From the NCBI GenBank assembly GCA_020636535.1, contig JACJXT010000011.1, positions 1,922,001 through 1,986,000 on the forward strand: a stretch of DNA of 64,000 nucleotides, written 5' to 3'. This DNA is from Chitinophagales bacterium. Lineage in GTDB: Bacteria; Bacteroidota; Bacteroidia; Chitinophagales; JADIYW01. The notes beneath the pieces are model-generated. The model was not told the DNA's origin and ran no database searches. It worked only from the letters and a program-made list of their open reading frames with translations. Positions 16,751-25,391 of the stretch are shown piece by piece (position 1 is the stretch's first letter; every line of letters starts with the position of its first letter). A program made the translations under genes and the position numbers.

Positions 16751-16843
16751 TCTCCTTGTCATTCCGTCATTTTGGAAAAATAAAAACAAGCGGAATTTTT
16801 GTAGCAAACTACTAGACTTCTACTTTCGCAGAAAGACGATAAT
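16751..16843. repeat. intergenic repeat-like patch
   Basis: Short inverted elements (attccg at 16761 and cggaat at 16791) are followed by 'cttctactttcgcagaaagacg', which contains its own small palindrome (ctttcgcagaaag). The style is that of the dispersed intergenic repeats elsewhere in the window. It lies in the SulP upstream region. Confidence 0.3.
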
Positions 16844-16853
16844 GTACTACAAA

Positions 16854-17171
16854 TTATGCTAAATATTCTGGTGGTTCACCTATAAATAAAATGTAATTTT
16901 GGTTTTCAATGGCATCATCAGTTAAATGTGCCATACTTATTTTTTTATCGATAATTGAAGATAATACTGCTTTGTGTTGTTTGATATACTTAATTACAAA
17001 GTCTTTTACTTCTACTTTATGTGCATCTTCTTCTAAATCATTCAAATTATTAACATAGCTCGACAACTTACAATCTTTTATAAAATTGGATACATAGTTT
17101 TGGCATATCAACATTGACATGCTAACTATCATTAAAAAGATTACGGTATGTTTATATTTAGCTATAGGCAT
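16854..17171 (-). CDS. small membrane-anchored or exported protein of unknown function
   Basis: This 105-residue frame starts with an N-terminal hydrophobic helix (about 9-24, 'TVIFLMIVSMSMLICQ'), likely a signal anchor. A mostly helical charged region follows ('LNDLEEDAHKVEVKDFVIKY', 'KQHKAVLSSIIDKKI'). I do not recognise the family. It stands between parE and the SulP gene on the same strand as parE, about 60 bases downstream of its stop, so it could be cotranscribed with it. The frame is intact and its composition resembles coding sequence, but it could be a strain-specific gene. Confidence 0.6.
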   Translation of the reverse strand: MPIAKYKHTVIFLMIVSMSMLICQNYVSNFIKDCKLSSYVNNLNDLEEDAHKVEVKDFVIKYIKQHKAVLSSIIDKKISMAHLTDDAIENQNYILFIGEPPEYLA

Positions 17172-17230
17172 ATATCTTACAATACGGTAACAAAAATAAG
17201 TAAAAAAAAGTTCCAGCTCTAGAAAATTAA

Positions 17231-19099
17231 TTACGAAATCGTTACGGTTTCTACCACTTCGTCTTTTTCTATTCTTAAGTTATCAATGATAAATTCTTGT
17301 CGATCTTGTGTGTTTTTTCCCATATAGTATGCTAAAAGTTGATCGATGCTCTGTTTTTCTTTCAATATTACTGGTTCTAATTTAATGTCTTCATTAATGA
17401 AATTCTCAAACTCAGATGGTGAAATTTCTCCAAGCCCTTTAAATCTTGTAATTTCTGGTTTGCCTTTTAGTTCATTGATTGCTTCTTGTTTTTCTTTCTC
17501 AGAATAACAATAAATAGTTTTTTGCTTATTTCGAACTCTAAATAAAGGTGTTTCTAATATATAGAGATGTCCTTTTTTAACTAAATCAGGAAAAAATTGA
17601 AGGAAAAAAGTCATCAATAGTAAACGAATGTGCATACCATCAACATCTGCATCTGTAGCAATAACTACATGATTGTATCTTAGGTTATCTATGTCTTCTT
17701 CAATATTTAAAGCATGTTGTAGTAAATTAAATTCTTCGTTTTGATAAACTATTTTTTTAGATAAACCAAAACAGTTTAATGGTTTACCTCTTAAAGAAAA
17801 GACAGCTTGTGTTTCTGGACTTCTTGCCTTGGTAATAGAACCAGAAGCAGAATCACCTTCTGTGATGAATAACATAGTATCTAAATAGTTTTCTTTCTTT
17901 TCATCGGTGAAGTGTATTCTACAATCTCTTAATTTTTTATTGTGTAAGTTGGCAGATTTAGCTCTTTCATTAGCTAATTTTCTAATACCACTTAAATCTT
18001 TTCGTTCTCTTTCAGACTGTTGAATTCGCTTCAACATCTTTTCAGCAATATCTGGATTTCGATGTAAGTAATTATCTAATTGTGATTTTACAAAATCGTT
18101 TACAAACGATTTAAGACTTGGTCCTTCTGGAAACATAACTTGCGAACCTAATTTTGTTTTAGTCTGCGACTCAAAAACTGGTTCTTGTACTCTAATACTA
18201 ATACTTCCTACAATAGCTTGACGAATATCTGCTGCTTCGAAGTTCTTTTTATAAAACTCTCTAATGGTTTTAACTATGGCTTCTTTAAAAGCTTGTAAAT
18301 GCGTACCACCTTGTGTAGTGTATTGTCCATTTACAAACGAATAATACTCTTCACCATATTGATTAGCATGCGACAATGCAATTTCAATATCCTCTCCTTT
18401 TAAATGAATTATTGGATATTTTAAATCATCTTCATTAGTTTTTTTCTCTAATAAGTCTTTCAATCCATTTTGAGAAGCAAACTTTTTACTATTAAAATTT
18501 ATAGTTAATCCTGCATTTAAATATGCATAGTTCCACAATTGTTCTTCTACAAAATCACTAACAAAATGAAATTTTTTAAAAATACTGTCATCTGCTTCAA
18601 ATACAAACGAAGTCCCATCTTTTTCATCTGTTTTTGCAATTTTATGGTCATTAATTAAATTGCCTTGTTTAAATTCAGCTACTTTTTGTTGCCCATCTCT
18701 TACAGAGCTTACTTTAAAATAAGTAGATAATGCATTAACAGCTTTAGTACCAACACCATTTAATCCAACCGATTTTTGAAATGCTTTGGAATCGTATTTT
18801 CCTCCAGTATTAATTTTAGACACACAATCTATAACTGCACCTAAAGGAATTCCACGACCAAAATCTCTAACTGTAACGATTTTATCTTTAATAACAATAT
18901 CAATTCGTTTACCAAAACCCATTACAAATTCATCTATAGAATTGTCTATTATTTCTTTCAGCAATACATAAATTCCATCATCAGGAGCAGAACCATCTCC
19001 TAATTTACCAATATACATACCAGGTCTTAAACGAATATGTTCTTTCCAATCTAATGAACGAATATTGTCTTCGGTATAATTCACTTGTTCAGTCGCCAT
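17231..19099 (-). CDS. parE: DNA topoisomerase IV subunit B
   Basis: This is the ATPase subunit of a type IIA topoisomerase, which decatenates and relaxes DNA together with a ParC-type subunit not in this window. The 622-residue protein carries the GHKL ATPase motifs 'RPGMYIGKLG', 'EIIDNSIDEFVMGFG', 'DFGRGIPLG' and 'VGLNGVGTKAVNALS', and the TOPRIM motifs 'FITEGDSASGSI', 'LRGKPLNCFG' and 'DADVDGMHIRLLLMTFF'. The C-terminal 'RFKGLGEISPSEFENFI' is also conserved. The length without a long insertion fits the Bacteroidetes ParE rather than GyrB, but the distinction rests on length and general resemblance. Confidence 0.93.
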   Translation of the reverse strand: MATEQVNYTEDNIRSLDWKEHIRLRPGMYIGKLGDGSAPDDGIYVLLKEIIDNSIDEFVMGFGKRIDIVIKDKIVTVRDFGRGIPLGAVIDCVSKINTGGKYDSKAFQKSVGLNGVGTKAVNALSTYFKVSSVRDGQQKVAEFKQGNLINDHKIAKTDEKDGTSFVFEADDSIFKKFHFVSDFVEEQLWNYAYLNAGLTINFNSKKFASQNGLKDLLEKKTNEDDLKYPIIHLKGEDIEIALSHANQYGEEYYSFVNGQYTTQGGTHLQAFKEAIVKTIREFYKKNFEAADIRQAIVGSISIRVQEPVFESQTKTKLGSQVMFPEGPSLKSFVNDFVKSQLDNYLHRNPDIAEKMLKRIQQSERERKDLSGIRKLANERAKSANLHNKKLRDCRIHFTDEKKENYLDTMLFITEGDSASGSITKARSPETQAVFSLRGKPLNCFGLSKKIVYQNEEFNLLQHALNIEEDIDNLRYNHVVIATDADVDGMHIRLLLMTFFLQFFPDLVKKGHLYILETPLFRVRNKQKTIYCYSEKEKQEAINELKGKPEITRFKGLGEISPSEFENFINEDIKLEPVILKEKQSIDQLLAYYMGKNTQDRQEFIIDNLRIEKDEVVETVTIS

Positions 19100-19236
19100 G
19101 TTTCAAAAATAGATTTAATATGTTATTCAGTAAACACAAATTATCAACAAAAGTGTTTATTCTCTTTCTATTAAAAATAGTTAATATCAAACACCTAAGA
19201 CAAATTTTATTTAATATTGAAGAAAATTAATTCACT

Positions 19237-20217
19237 ATGAAAAACATATTATTAGTACTAACAATTTTATTTGTTGGTCTGTTTGCAAATGCAGAAGATT
19301 TTAATGCAACTATTCAAATGAAAAATGGAGATATTGTATCAGGAACTACTACATTTACTACATTTAATCTCAAGACTAAATACGGTACACTACAAATTCC
19401 TGCAAAAAATGTATACGAAATTACACTAGGTACTTTTACAGATTATAGTCAAGCATCTACTATAAACACACAACTAAAACAATTACAAATGGCTTCAGAA
19501 AATGAAGCAAAATCTATCTATAATCAATTATTATCTAAAGGCACTCCAATACTTGGAATTGTGAAAGATTTCACAAATTCAAATGATTATGCTTTTACAG
19601 AAAGCTTTACCTATACAGTAGATGATTTGTTAGAAGAATTATATAAAAAGGCAAATATGAATTATATGTCTAGTACTAATGACTTAATCTCTTTTGATGA
19701 CAATAATACAATTGAAGGCACAATAGATATTAATACGATTCTTTTAAATACAGACTATGGAAAATTGACCATAGATAGAAGTAAGATTAGTAGTATTGAT
19801 ATCTCTTATATTGATAAGGCATTAGGTGAAAATACCTATAAATTATTTGCAAATAAAAATATTACAGGAAACTATGATGATGATAATGCTTGGGTTAAAA
19901 CTGGTGTAACTGTTAAAACTGGTGATCAAATTATAATTTCTGCTACTGGAAAGGCTAAATTAGAAAGTTTATCGGGTGGCTTTTATGGACCTAATGGTTA
20001 TGTTGGTGGTGAAGAAGATGAAGCGTACAACGAAGAAGATGACATTCCTTATGGTTCTTTAGTTTTTAAAATTGGCGAAGAAGGTGATGAAATTAAAGCA
20101 GGAAGCAATTATAAAGGGACAGCAGATAAAAGTGGCACGATTTTTATATCTATTTACGAAACAGTATTTGACAAAACAAATAGTGGTGGTTATACTGTGA
20201 AAGTTATTAAAAAATAA
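19237..20217 (+). CDS. exported protein with C-terminal LecA/PA-IL-like lectin domain
   Basis: A signal peptide (about 1-19, cleaved near 'FANAED') leads a 326-residue protein. Two similar beta modules follow: 'ATIQMKNGDIVSGTTTFTTF' then 'KTKYGTLQIPAKNVYEI' (about 24-63), and 'NNTIEGTIDINTILLNTDYG' then 'KLTIDRSKISSIDI' (about 155-189). The last about 115 residues match the PA-IL (LecA) galactose-lectin pattern: an early W with 'VKTGDQIIISATGKA', then 'YGPNGY', 'PYGSLVFKIG', 'GTIFISIYE' and 'NSGGYTVKV'. The calcium-ligand loop is shorter than in LecA, so sugar binding is uncertain. It opens a run of exported-protein genes on the plus strand. Confidence 0.75.
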   Translation: MKNILLVLTILFVGLFANAEDFNATIQMKNGDIVSGTTTFTTFNLKTKYGTLQIPAKNVYEITLGTFTDYSQASTINTQLKQLQMASENEAKSIYNQLLSKGTPILGIVKDFTNSNDYAFTESFTYTVDDLLEELYKKANMNYMSSTNDLISFDDNNTIEGTIDINTILLNTDYGKLTIDRSKISSIDISYIDKALGENTYKLFANKNITGNYDDDNAWVKTGVTVKTGDQIIISATGKAKLESLSGGFYGPNGYVGGEEDEAYNEEDDIPYGSLVFKIGEEGDEIKAGSNYKGTADKSGTIFISIYETVFDKTNSGGYTVKVIKK

Positions 20218-20255
20218 TGCTATATTTAAACTTAACTAAAACAAACTACTAAATC

Positions 20256-21470
20256 ATGAGAATTTTAATTTTATTATTTGGATTATTATTAACAACATTT
20301 ACTAATGCAGAAACAATTTCTAAGTGTTTTAAAGATAAAAATAATAGCGATTTAAAACTTAAAATTACACTTGAAGGTGATGATTGGAATACTGCTTATG
20401 TAGAGTATAAATCTGGTAATGGAAAACTTAAACTCACTAAAAAGAGTTCTGAACCTGCTGCTTTTATTGCAGGTAGACCTACAGGTTTTAAATATGTTTG
20501 GAATGAATATGATAAAGGCATTTTAAATGGAACTTATTATTTTACATTAAAAACGAATCAAGATATTGAAGATTTTTCGTATGTACGAAAAAAAGACAAT
20601 AAAACATTTTATTTTGTAGCAGACGATTGTGGTTGGAGTCAAGGTGATACAGATGTTGATGAAGATGATGATTATTCTTGGTTAGCAGATGCATTCTCTG
20701 ATGAGGATGATGAGGATATTGAAAGTGATGTTGAAACTTATGACTTGTCTGATGTTATTACTAGTCCAAAACAAGATATAAAATTTGTAATACAAGGTAG
20801 TGGAGGAAGCAATGGTGTTGCAGTTACCTATCATCCAGATTATAAATTATATTATACAGCTTTTGCAGGAAATGCATCGTTTCCGTTAGAAGTATTTACA
20901 GAATCTGGTTATAGAAAACAAGCAACTACTACAAGTGCAGATTTAAGAGGTTTGTGGTACAACTACGATTTAGATTTAATGGAAGGCAATGAATATAGTA
21001 CATACAATTTATTGTCTTTTACAATTGGTGACAATGGTTATTTTGATGGCGATCCATATACAGAATTAGAAGACTTAGACATCGTAGGAAGTCATACTGT
21101 ATTAACTTATAATGCATACGATTATTTATATGCTGCCTATAATAGCGAAGATGGTGTTATTGACGAATTTGACATGGAAGATGGTTCTTTTTATTCTTCT
21201 AGCGATGAATTAGATTTTCCAACATCTAGTGCAAATATCAACACAACTTCTGTAATATATACCTTTATTGAAGACGCACCATATGGTTTATTAGATTATG
21301 TAAATAAAAAAGTATTTTTATTTGACTACGATGGTACTTATATGAAAACAATCAACTTACCAAGCAACGCACCAACAAGTAGTATATTCTGTTTCAGCTT
21401 TGCCAATAAGCATGTCTTTTTGTTTGATAAAGACGAAAGAATTTGGTATGGTTATAAGATAATTAAGTAA
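20256..21470 (+). CDS. exported two-domain protein, paralogue of the next gene
   Basis: The 404-residue protein has a signal peptide (about 1-18), a beta-rich domain with two cysteines (C24 and the C of 'VADDCGWSQ'), an acidic Asp/Glu-rich linker (about 128-156), and a second domain of about 245 residues. The second domain is clearly related to the protein encoded at 21534-22385: both begin '(S/N)DVI(T/S)(S/N)P..DI', have a Y-Y-x-A/Y strand, a 'WYNN/Y' block and end 'NKH.F.FD....WYGYKI'. The repeated 'FD..G' turns suggest a beta-propeller or jelly-roll, but this is only a visual impression. There is no T9SS sorting domain, so it is probably periplasmic. The function is unknown. Confidence 0.7.
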   Translation: MRILILLFGLLLTTFTNAETISKCFKDKNNSDLKLKITLEGDDWNTAYVEYKSGNGKLKLTKKSSEPAAFIAGRPTGFKYVWNEYDKGILNGTYYFTLKTNQDIEDFSYVRKKDNKTFYFVADDCGWSQGDTDVDEDDDYSWLADAFSDEDDEDIESDVETYDLSDVITSPKQDIKFVIQGSGGSNGVAVTYHPDYKLYYTAFAGNASFPLEVFTESGYRKQATTTSADLRGLWYNYDLDLMEGNEYSTYNLLSFTIGDNGYFDGDPYTELEDLDIVGSHTVLTYNAYDYLYAAYNSEDGVIDEFDMEDGSFYSSSDELDFPTSSANINTTSVIYTFIEDAPYGLLDYVNKKVFLFDYDGTYMKTINLPSNAPTSSIFCFSFANKHVFLFDKDERIWYGYKIIK

Positions 21471-21533
21471 TTAGCTAATTGTTTAATTTAATAATTAGCT
21501 AATTTACAGAAAAAAACAATATTAAATGATAAT

Positions 21534-22385
21534 ATGAAATATGTTATATTTTTATACTTTATTTTTTTATTGAATAGTATTCATGCAGAAAACAATTTAT
21601 CTAGTACAACTACTGCATATAGTATAAATGATGTTATTTCGAATCCAACTAAAGATATAGAATTAGCATTTTCGCCAGATAATTTTACAGGTTCATATGC
21701 ACAAGGTATTGCTTATAATCCAACCTTTCAATATTACTACGCTTATAGAAACATAGGCAGTAAAGGAAATAATTTTGAAGTATTTGATATTAATGGAAAG
21801 AGCGTACAATCAACCATATTTTCACAACAAGTAGATAATATTTGGTATAATAATTTTTTAAATAAAATTGAAGCTTATTACAGAAATGATAATGATGAGT
21901 TATTTATTGTTTCTTACAAGTTTGACAATAAAGGACTATTAATAAATGAAACACCTAAATTAGAACTCAGTAATATTTTAATAGCAGAACCAACAAGTAC
22001 ACTTGGCTATAATGCAATAGATAATATATATTACTACGCAAGCGTTAATAAAAATCCAGTTAAATTAGAAGAATTAAATGCCATTGATGCTACAGATTTT
22101 GGACACGCCAACTTACCATTACCATTATCTGTAAATACTAGCGATTTAAATCAGCCAACACTATTATATACAAACATTAAAAATGCAGAATATGCTTTAT
22201 ATAATAATAAAACATATAGTTTATACTTGTATGATTATGAAGGAAATTTACAAAAAACGATAACACTACCAAGTAGTGCTTCAACTTCTTCTTCAAAGTA
22301 TAAAAATATTTGCATCGTTAATAAGCACTTTTTTGTGTTTGATGGTATTAAATGCAAATGGTATGGTTATAAAATTGTAAACTAG
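21534..22385 (+). CDS. exported protein, paralogue of the preceding second domain
   Basis: The 283-residue protein has a signal peptide (about 1-18, 'FLLNSIHAENN') and a single domain that aligns from end to end with residues about 160-404 of the preceding protein. Shared landmarks are 'SINDVISNPTKDIELAF', 'IAYNPTFQYYYAY', 'FEVFDINGKS', 'NIWYNNF', 'LYLYDYEGNLQKTITLPSSA' and the tail 'WYGYKIVN'. The tandem arrangement shows an old local duplication followed by loss (or gain) of the N-terminal domain. No enzymatic motif is visible. It is probably periplasmic or surface-exposed and may be coexpressed with its neighbours. Confidence 0.7.
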   Translation: MKYVIFLYFIFLLNSIHAENNLSSTTTAYSINDVISNPTKDIELAFSPDNFTGSYAQGIAYNPTFQYYYAYRNIGSKGNNFEVFDINGKSVQSTIFSQQVDNIWYNNFLNKIEAYYRNDNDELFIVSYKFDNKGLLINETPKLELSNILIAEPTSTLGYNAIDNIYYYASVNKNPVKLEELNAIDATDFGHANLPLPLSVNTSDLNQPTLLYTNIKNAEYALYNNKTYSLYLYDYEGNLQKTITLPSSASTSSSKYKNICIVNKHFFVFDGIKCKWYGYKIVN

Positions 22386-22433
22386 TAAATTATTATACAG
22401 ATAATTTAATAAATATGTTTTAATAATAATAAT

Positions 22434-23603
22434 ATGAAAAAAGGATTGCTATTAGTAATTATACTATTCACTTATTCGTGTATAAATCTTTTGTTTTCTT
22501 TAGATGAAAACCCAAATAGAGTTAGACAAAATCAAAAAGAATATAATCCATTACTTGGTTCTCCATATGAAAAAATGTTTGCATACCGACAAGAAGAAAT
22601 AAATAAAAAAACGGAAATAATAAATTTACCACAATTTGGACTTAGCTTTAATTTTATAAGCAATCCAACAATAGATACAGTTAAAGAAAATAATATATAT
22701 CGTTTATCTTATTATAAAGAAATATTTGGAAAAGAAGGACTTATAGGTAGATATAATGTTGATGTTTTGCCTAATGCAATTCAACCAAACGATTCATTAG
22801 TATTTGATGAAATTATTAATAGCATAAAACAAGACAAAAACTTACCTCCAATAATAGAAATACTAAATAAACAACAAATAGTATATAATGGATTTTATAA
22901 TTTATTTATAGTAAAATCAAAATATACTAATTCTGCTAAAAATTTAACTGTATTTCGGTGGGATTTTCTTTATAGAACTTGGCAAGGTGTAACTAGATTT
23001 AGCTTTATTCAAAATTCAACAGAAACCTATTTATATGAATCTCGTATAAATTTAATTGCAATGGATAATTTTAAATGGTATGATTATAATGTTGTCGATA
23101 ATAATTTAAAGATAGAATTTACATCACCTAGAGGCGTTTTTCAATACTCAAGTGTACCTACTACAAATAGTATTGCTTTTCGATCATTTTTACCAAATTA
23201 CAATTCAACAATAGACATATTTAAACTTAATACACAAACTACAACATTAAATGAGGTAGCCAATGAGCACTTTTCAAAAATTTTAGCTACCAATAAAACA
23301 ATTACATTAAACGATTATTTACCTAAAGGAACTAAAAATAATTATATTTCTAAAAAATATTTGACTATTATAAATAATAATAATTACATAGTATATGAGT
23401 ATGTTTTTAAAGTTAATAATGATTACTTTACAGCTACTGTAAAAAATAATTTAGATGATGTAGATGGTAGAGGTTCTCCTTTATTTTTAAAAGAAGTAGA
23501 AAAAATATTAGATTCTATTAAGCCAATAAACAACAATCAAACAGATAAAAAACCTAGTAATAATAACAATGAAGATGATATTTATGACTATTTTGGTTAT
23601 TAA
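22434..23603 (+). CDS. putative lipoprotein with two similar domains
   Basis: A short signal ends with a lipobox-like 'LFTYSC' (Cys16), so the 389-residue protein is probably lipid-anchored. The body seems to contain two related modules of about 160-180 residues: 'LPQFGLSFNFISNPTIDTVK' with 'IYRLSYYKE', and 'NNLKIEFTSPRGVFQYSSVP' with 'IAFRSFLP'. Each is followed by a long helix ('SLVFDEIINSIKQD' and 'EVANEHFSKIL'). The layout is reminiscent of PsbP/Mog1-like folds, which is my inference. The C-terminal tail is Asn/Asp/Lys-rich low complexity. Family unknown. Confidence 0.65.
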   Translation: MKKGLLLVIILFTYSCINLLFSLDENPNRVRQNQKEYNPLLGSPYEKMFAYRQEEINKKTEIINLPQFGLSFNFISNPTIDTVKENNIYRLSYYKEIFGKEGLIGRYNVDVLPNAIQPNDSLVFDEIINSIKQDKNLPPIIEILNKQQIVYNGFYNLFIVKSKYTNSAKNLTVFRWDFLYRTWQGVTRFSFIQNSTETYLYESRINLIAMDNFKWYDYNVVDNNLKIEFTSPRGVFQYSSVPTTNSIAFRSFLPNYNSTIDIFKLNTQTTTLNEVANEHFSKILATNKTITLNDYLPKGTKNNYISKKYLTIINNNNYIVYEYVFKVNNDYFTATVKNNLDDVDGRGSPLFLKEVEKILDSIKPINNNQTDKKPSNNNNEDDIYDYFGY

Positions 23604-23626
23604 AAACCAACAACATTAAAGAATAA

Positions 23627-24478
23627 TTAATCTAAATACTGCTTAGTCATTTCGGTAGATAAATTCCAAAAATCTTTTGCCAATTGTTCGTCTTGTGCAA
23701 TTTTAGATACTGGTTTGGGTTGTTTTAAATCCCAATACTTTCCACTTAAATTATTGACACCATTATCATCAGCTAAATAAACGCTAGTCCACGCTCCTTC
23801 TGCTGTCGGAATTCCAAAAATACTATTGTAAGTATTCCAAGCAAAATGAACTAAACCACTACTAGTTTTAGCACCAATATCAGATTTCACATGTCCTGGT
23901 TGTACTGCATATGAACTAAAATTTCTATCAGCATAAATTTTGGCTAATTCAATAGTAAATAACACATTGGCTAGTTTAGAGCGTTCATAAGCTTTCATAA
24001 TAAAATAATTCTTTTCAAAATGCAAATCATTAAAATCCATTGTTCCTTTAAAGTGAGAGTCAGAAGCAACAGTAATTACTTTTCCCCAATTGCTTTTTAA
24101 AATTGTTGGCATTAAATGGTGTGTTAAAACAAAAGGTGCTAAATGATTGCTAACCAATGTCATTTCATAACCATCAGCACTTAGTATTCGTTTATCATAT
24201 ACAGCACCAGCATTATTTATTAAAACATCTATATGTTCTGTATTACTAGCTATTTGCTTAGCTGTTTTTTGTACCGAAGCTAAATCTGTAAAATCTGCTA
24301 TGTAATAATTAAAATTTCCATCTCTATTTCTAGATTGCAACTCATCAACAACTGCTTTGCATTTAAATTCATTTCTAGCAATAATACTTATATCATGACC
24401 TTTGTCTGCCAATTGTAGTGCAGTTTCTTTACCAATTCCAGAAGTAGCACCTGTTACAAAAATTTGTTTTTTACTCAT
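23627..24478 (-). CDS. short-chain dehydrogenase/reductase (SDR), retinol-dehydrogenase-like
   Basis: The 283-residue enzyme has the classical SDR pattern: the nucleotide-binding 'GATSGIGKETA' (about 9-19), 'NNAGAVYD' (about 87-94), a catalytic Ser in 'ITVASDSHFKG', and YxxxK in 'YERSKLANVLF'. The Arg in 'SIIARNEFKCK' after beta-2 favours NADP(H). Close relatives are annotated as retinol dehydrogenase or WW-domain-oxidoreductase-like, but the natural substrate in bacteria is usually unknown. It is cytosolic and sits on the opposite strand to the surrounding secretome genes, so it is probably independently transcribed. Confidence 0.9.
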   Translation of the reverse strand: MSKKQIFVTGATSGIGKETALQLADKGHDISIIARNEFKCKAVVDELQSRNRDGNFNYYIADFTDLASVQKTAKQIASNTEHIDVLINNAGAVYDKRILSADGYEMTLVSNHLAPFVLTHHLMPTILKSNWGKVITVASDSHFKGTMDFNDLHFEKNYFIMKAYERSKLANVLFTIELAKIYADRNFSSYAVQPGHVKSDIGAKTSSGLVHFAWNTYNSIFGIPTAEGAWTSVYLADDNGVNNLSGKYWDLKQPKPVSKIAQDEQLAKDFWNLSTEMTKQYLD

Positions 24479-24540
24479 TACAAACTAAAAATATAAAATA
24501 AAGGAGAAATATTGTTTAAATTTGCTAATAAATTATCATC

Positions 24541-25356
24541 ATGAAACTATTTATTAATACAATTGTAATTAGTACTTGTTTTATATTATTGAATGCTTGT
24601 ACATTTAACGACAAAAAACCTACTGAAGAAGAAATGAAAAAGTGTTTAATGCAAGAATTAGATAATAAAGCTAAAGTATTAAATTTTGAAACTCAAGATG
24701 GTTTAAATTCTACACCAGATGGTGTTAAAACCTACGATGCTATTTTTAATGCAGAAATTAAATTTATATCAGCATATAAAGATAAATTTAAACCTGGTGA
24801 TTATTATAAAATTATAAATGGAAGTGTTAAATATATAAAGACAGAAAAAGGTTGGAAAGCAAAATCGTATGATTGGGACAATATGACATTAGAAAATTTA
24901 AATGACAAAACCAATAATAATAATGTTGTTGATAATGATTACGATGTTTATAATGACGAAATAACTGAAGCTACAAATGCTGTAGAAGAAGCTGCAACAG
25001 CAGTAGATGCACCATCTTACACTGCAACTATTGAAGCATTTTTAAATGCAGAAAGTACTAGAAACTTTAGCAAGTTCGAGAATTACTTTAGTCCAATTGT
25101 AGCAAGATATTGGAATGTAAAAAATATAGACCATGCAGAACTTAGAAAACAATACACCGATTCGTGGTCTAAAACAAACTATGGTATTAATGCATTAGAG
25201 TACATTAAATATATAAGCAGTAATACTTATGATGCATATATCACCTATGAGTATCAGTTAAAAAGTAATGGTACAATTAAAACAGTAGAAAGTATTATTC
25301 GTTTTGTTTTTGATGACAATGGCAAAATCAAAGAAGTATATGGAATTGAAAGTTGA
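24541..25356 (+). CDS. lipoprotein with C-terminal NTF2-like domain
   Basis: The 271-residue protein has a lipobox 'ILLNAC' (Cys20). An N-terminal domain (about 25-125) is followed by an Asn/Asp-rich linker with 'EATNAVEEAATAVDA', then a C-terminal domain of about 110 residues: 'TIEAFLNAESTRNFSKFENY', 'YWNVKNIDHAELRKQYTDSW', 'AYITYEYQL' and 'VESIIRFVFDDNGKIKEVYG'. The order helix-helix-strand-strand-strand and the closing 'F..DGKI..V.G' fit the SnoaL/NTF2-like cone fold. No catalytic residues can be assigned. A -7-like box (taaatttg) lies about 20 bases ahead of the ATG, without a matching -33 element. Confidence 0.7.
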   Translation: MKLFINTIVISTCFILLNACTFNDKKPTEEEMKKCLMQELDNKAKVLNFETQDGLNSTPDGVKTYDAIFNAEIKFISAYKDKFKPGDYYKIINGSVKYIKTEKGWKAKSYDWDNMTLENLNDKTNNNNVVDNDYDVYNDEITEATNAVEEAATAVDAPSYTATIEAFLNAESTRNFSKFENYFSPIVARYWNVKNIDHAELRKQYTDSWSKTNYGINALEYIKYISSNTYDAYITYEYQLKSNGTIKTVESIIRFVFDDNGKIKEVYGIES

Positions 25357-25391
25357 TTACTTATATATAGTTTATAAATACATTATAAAAG

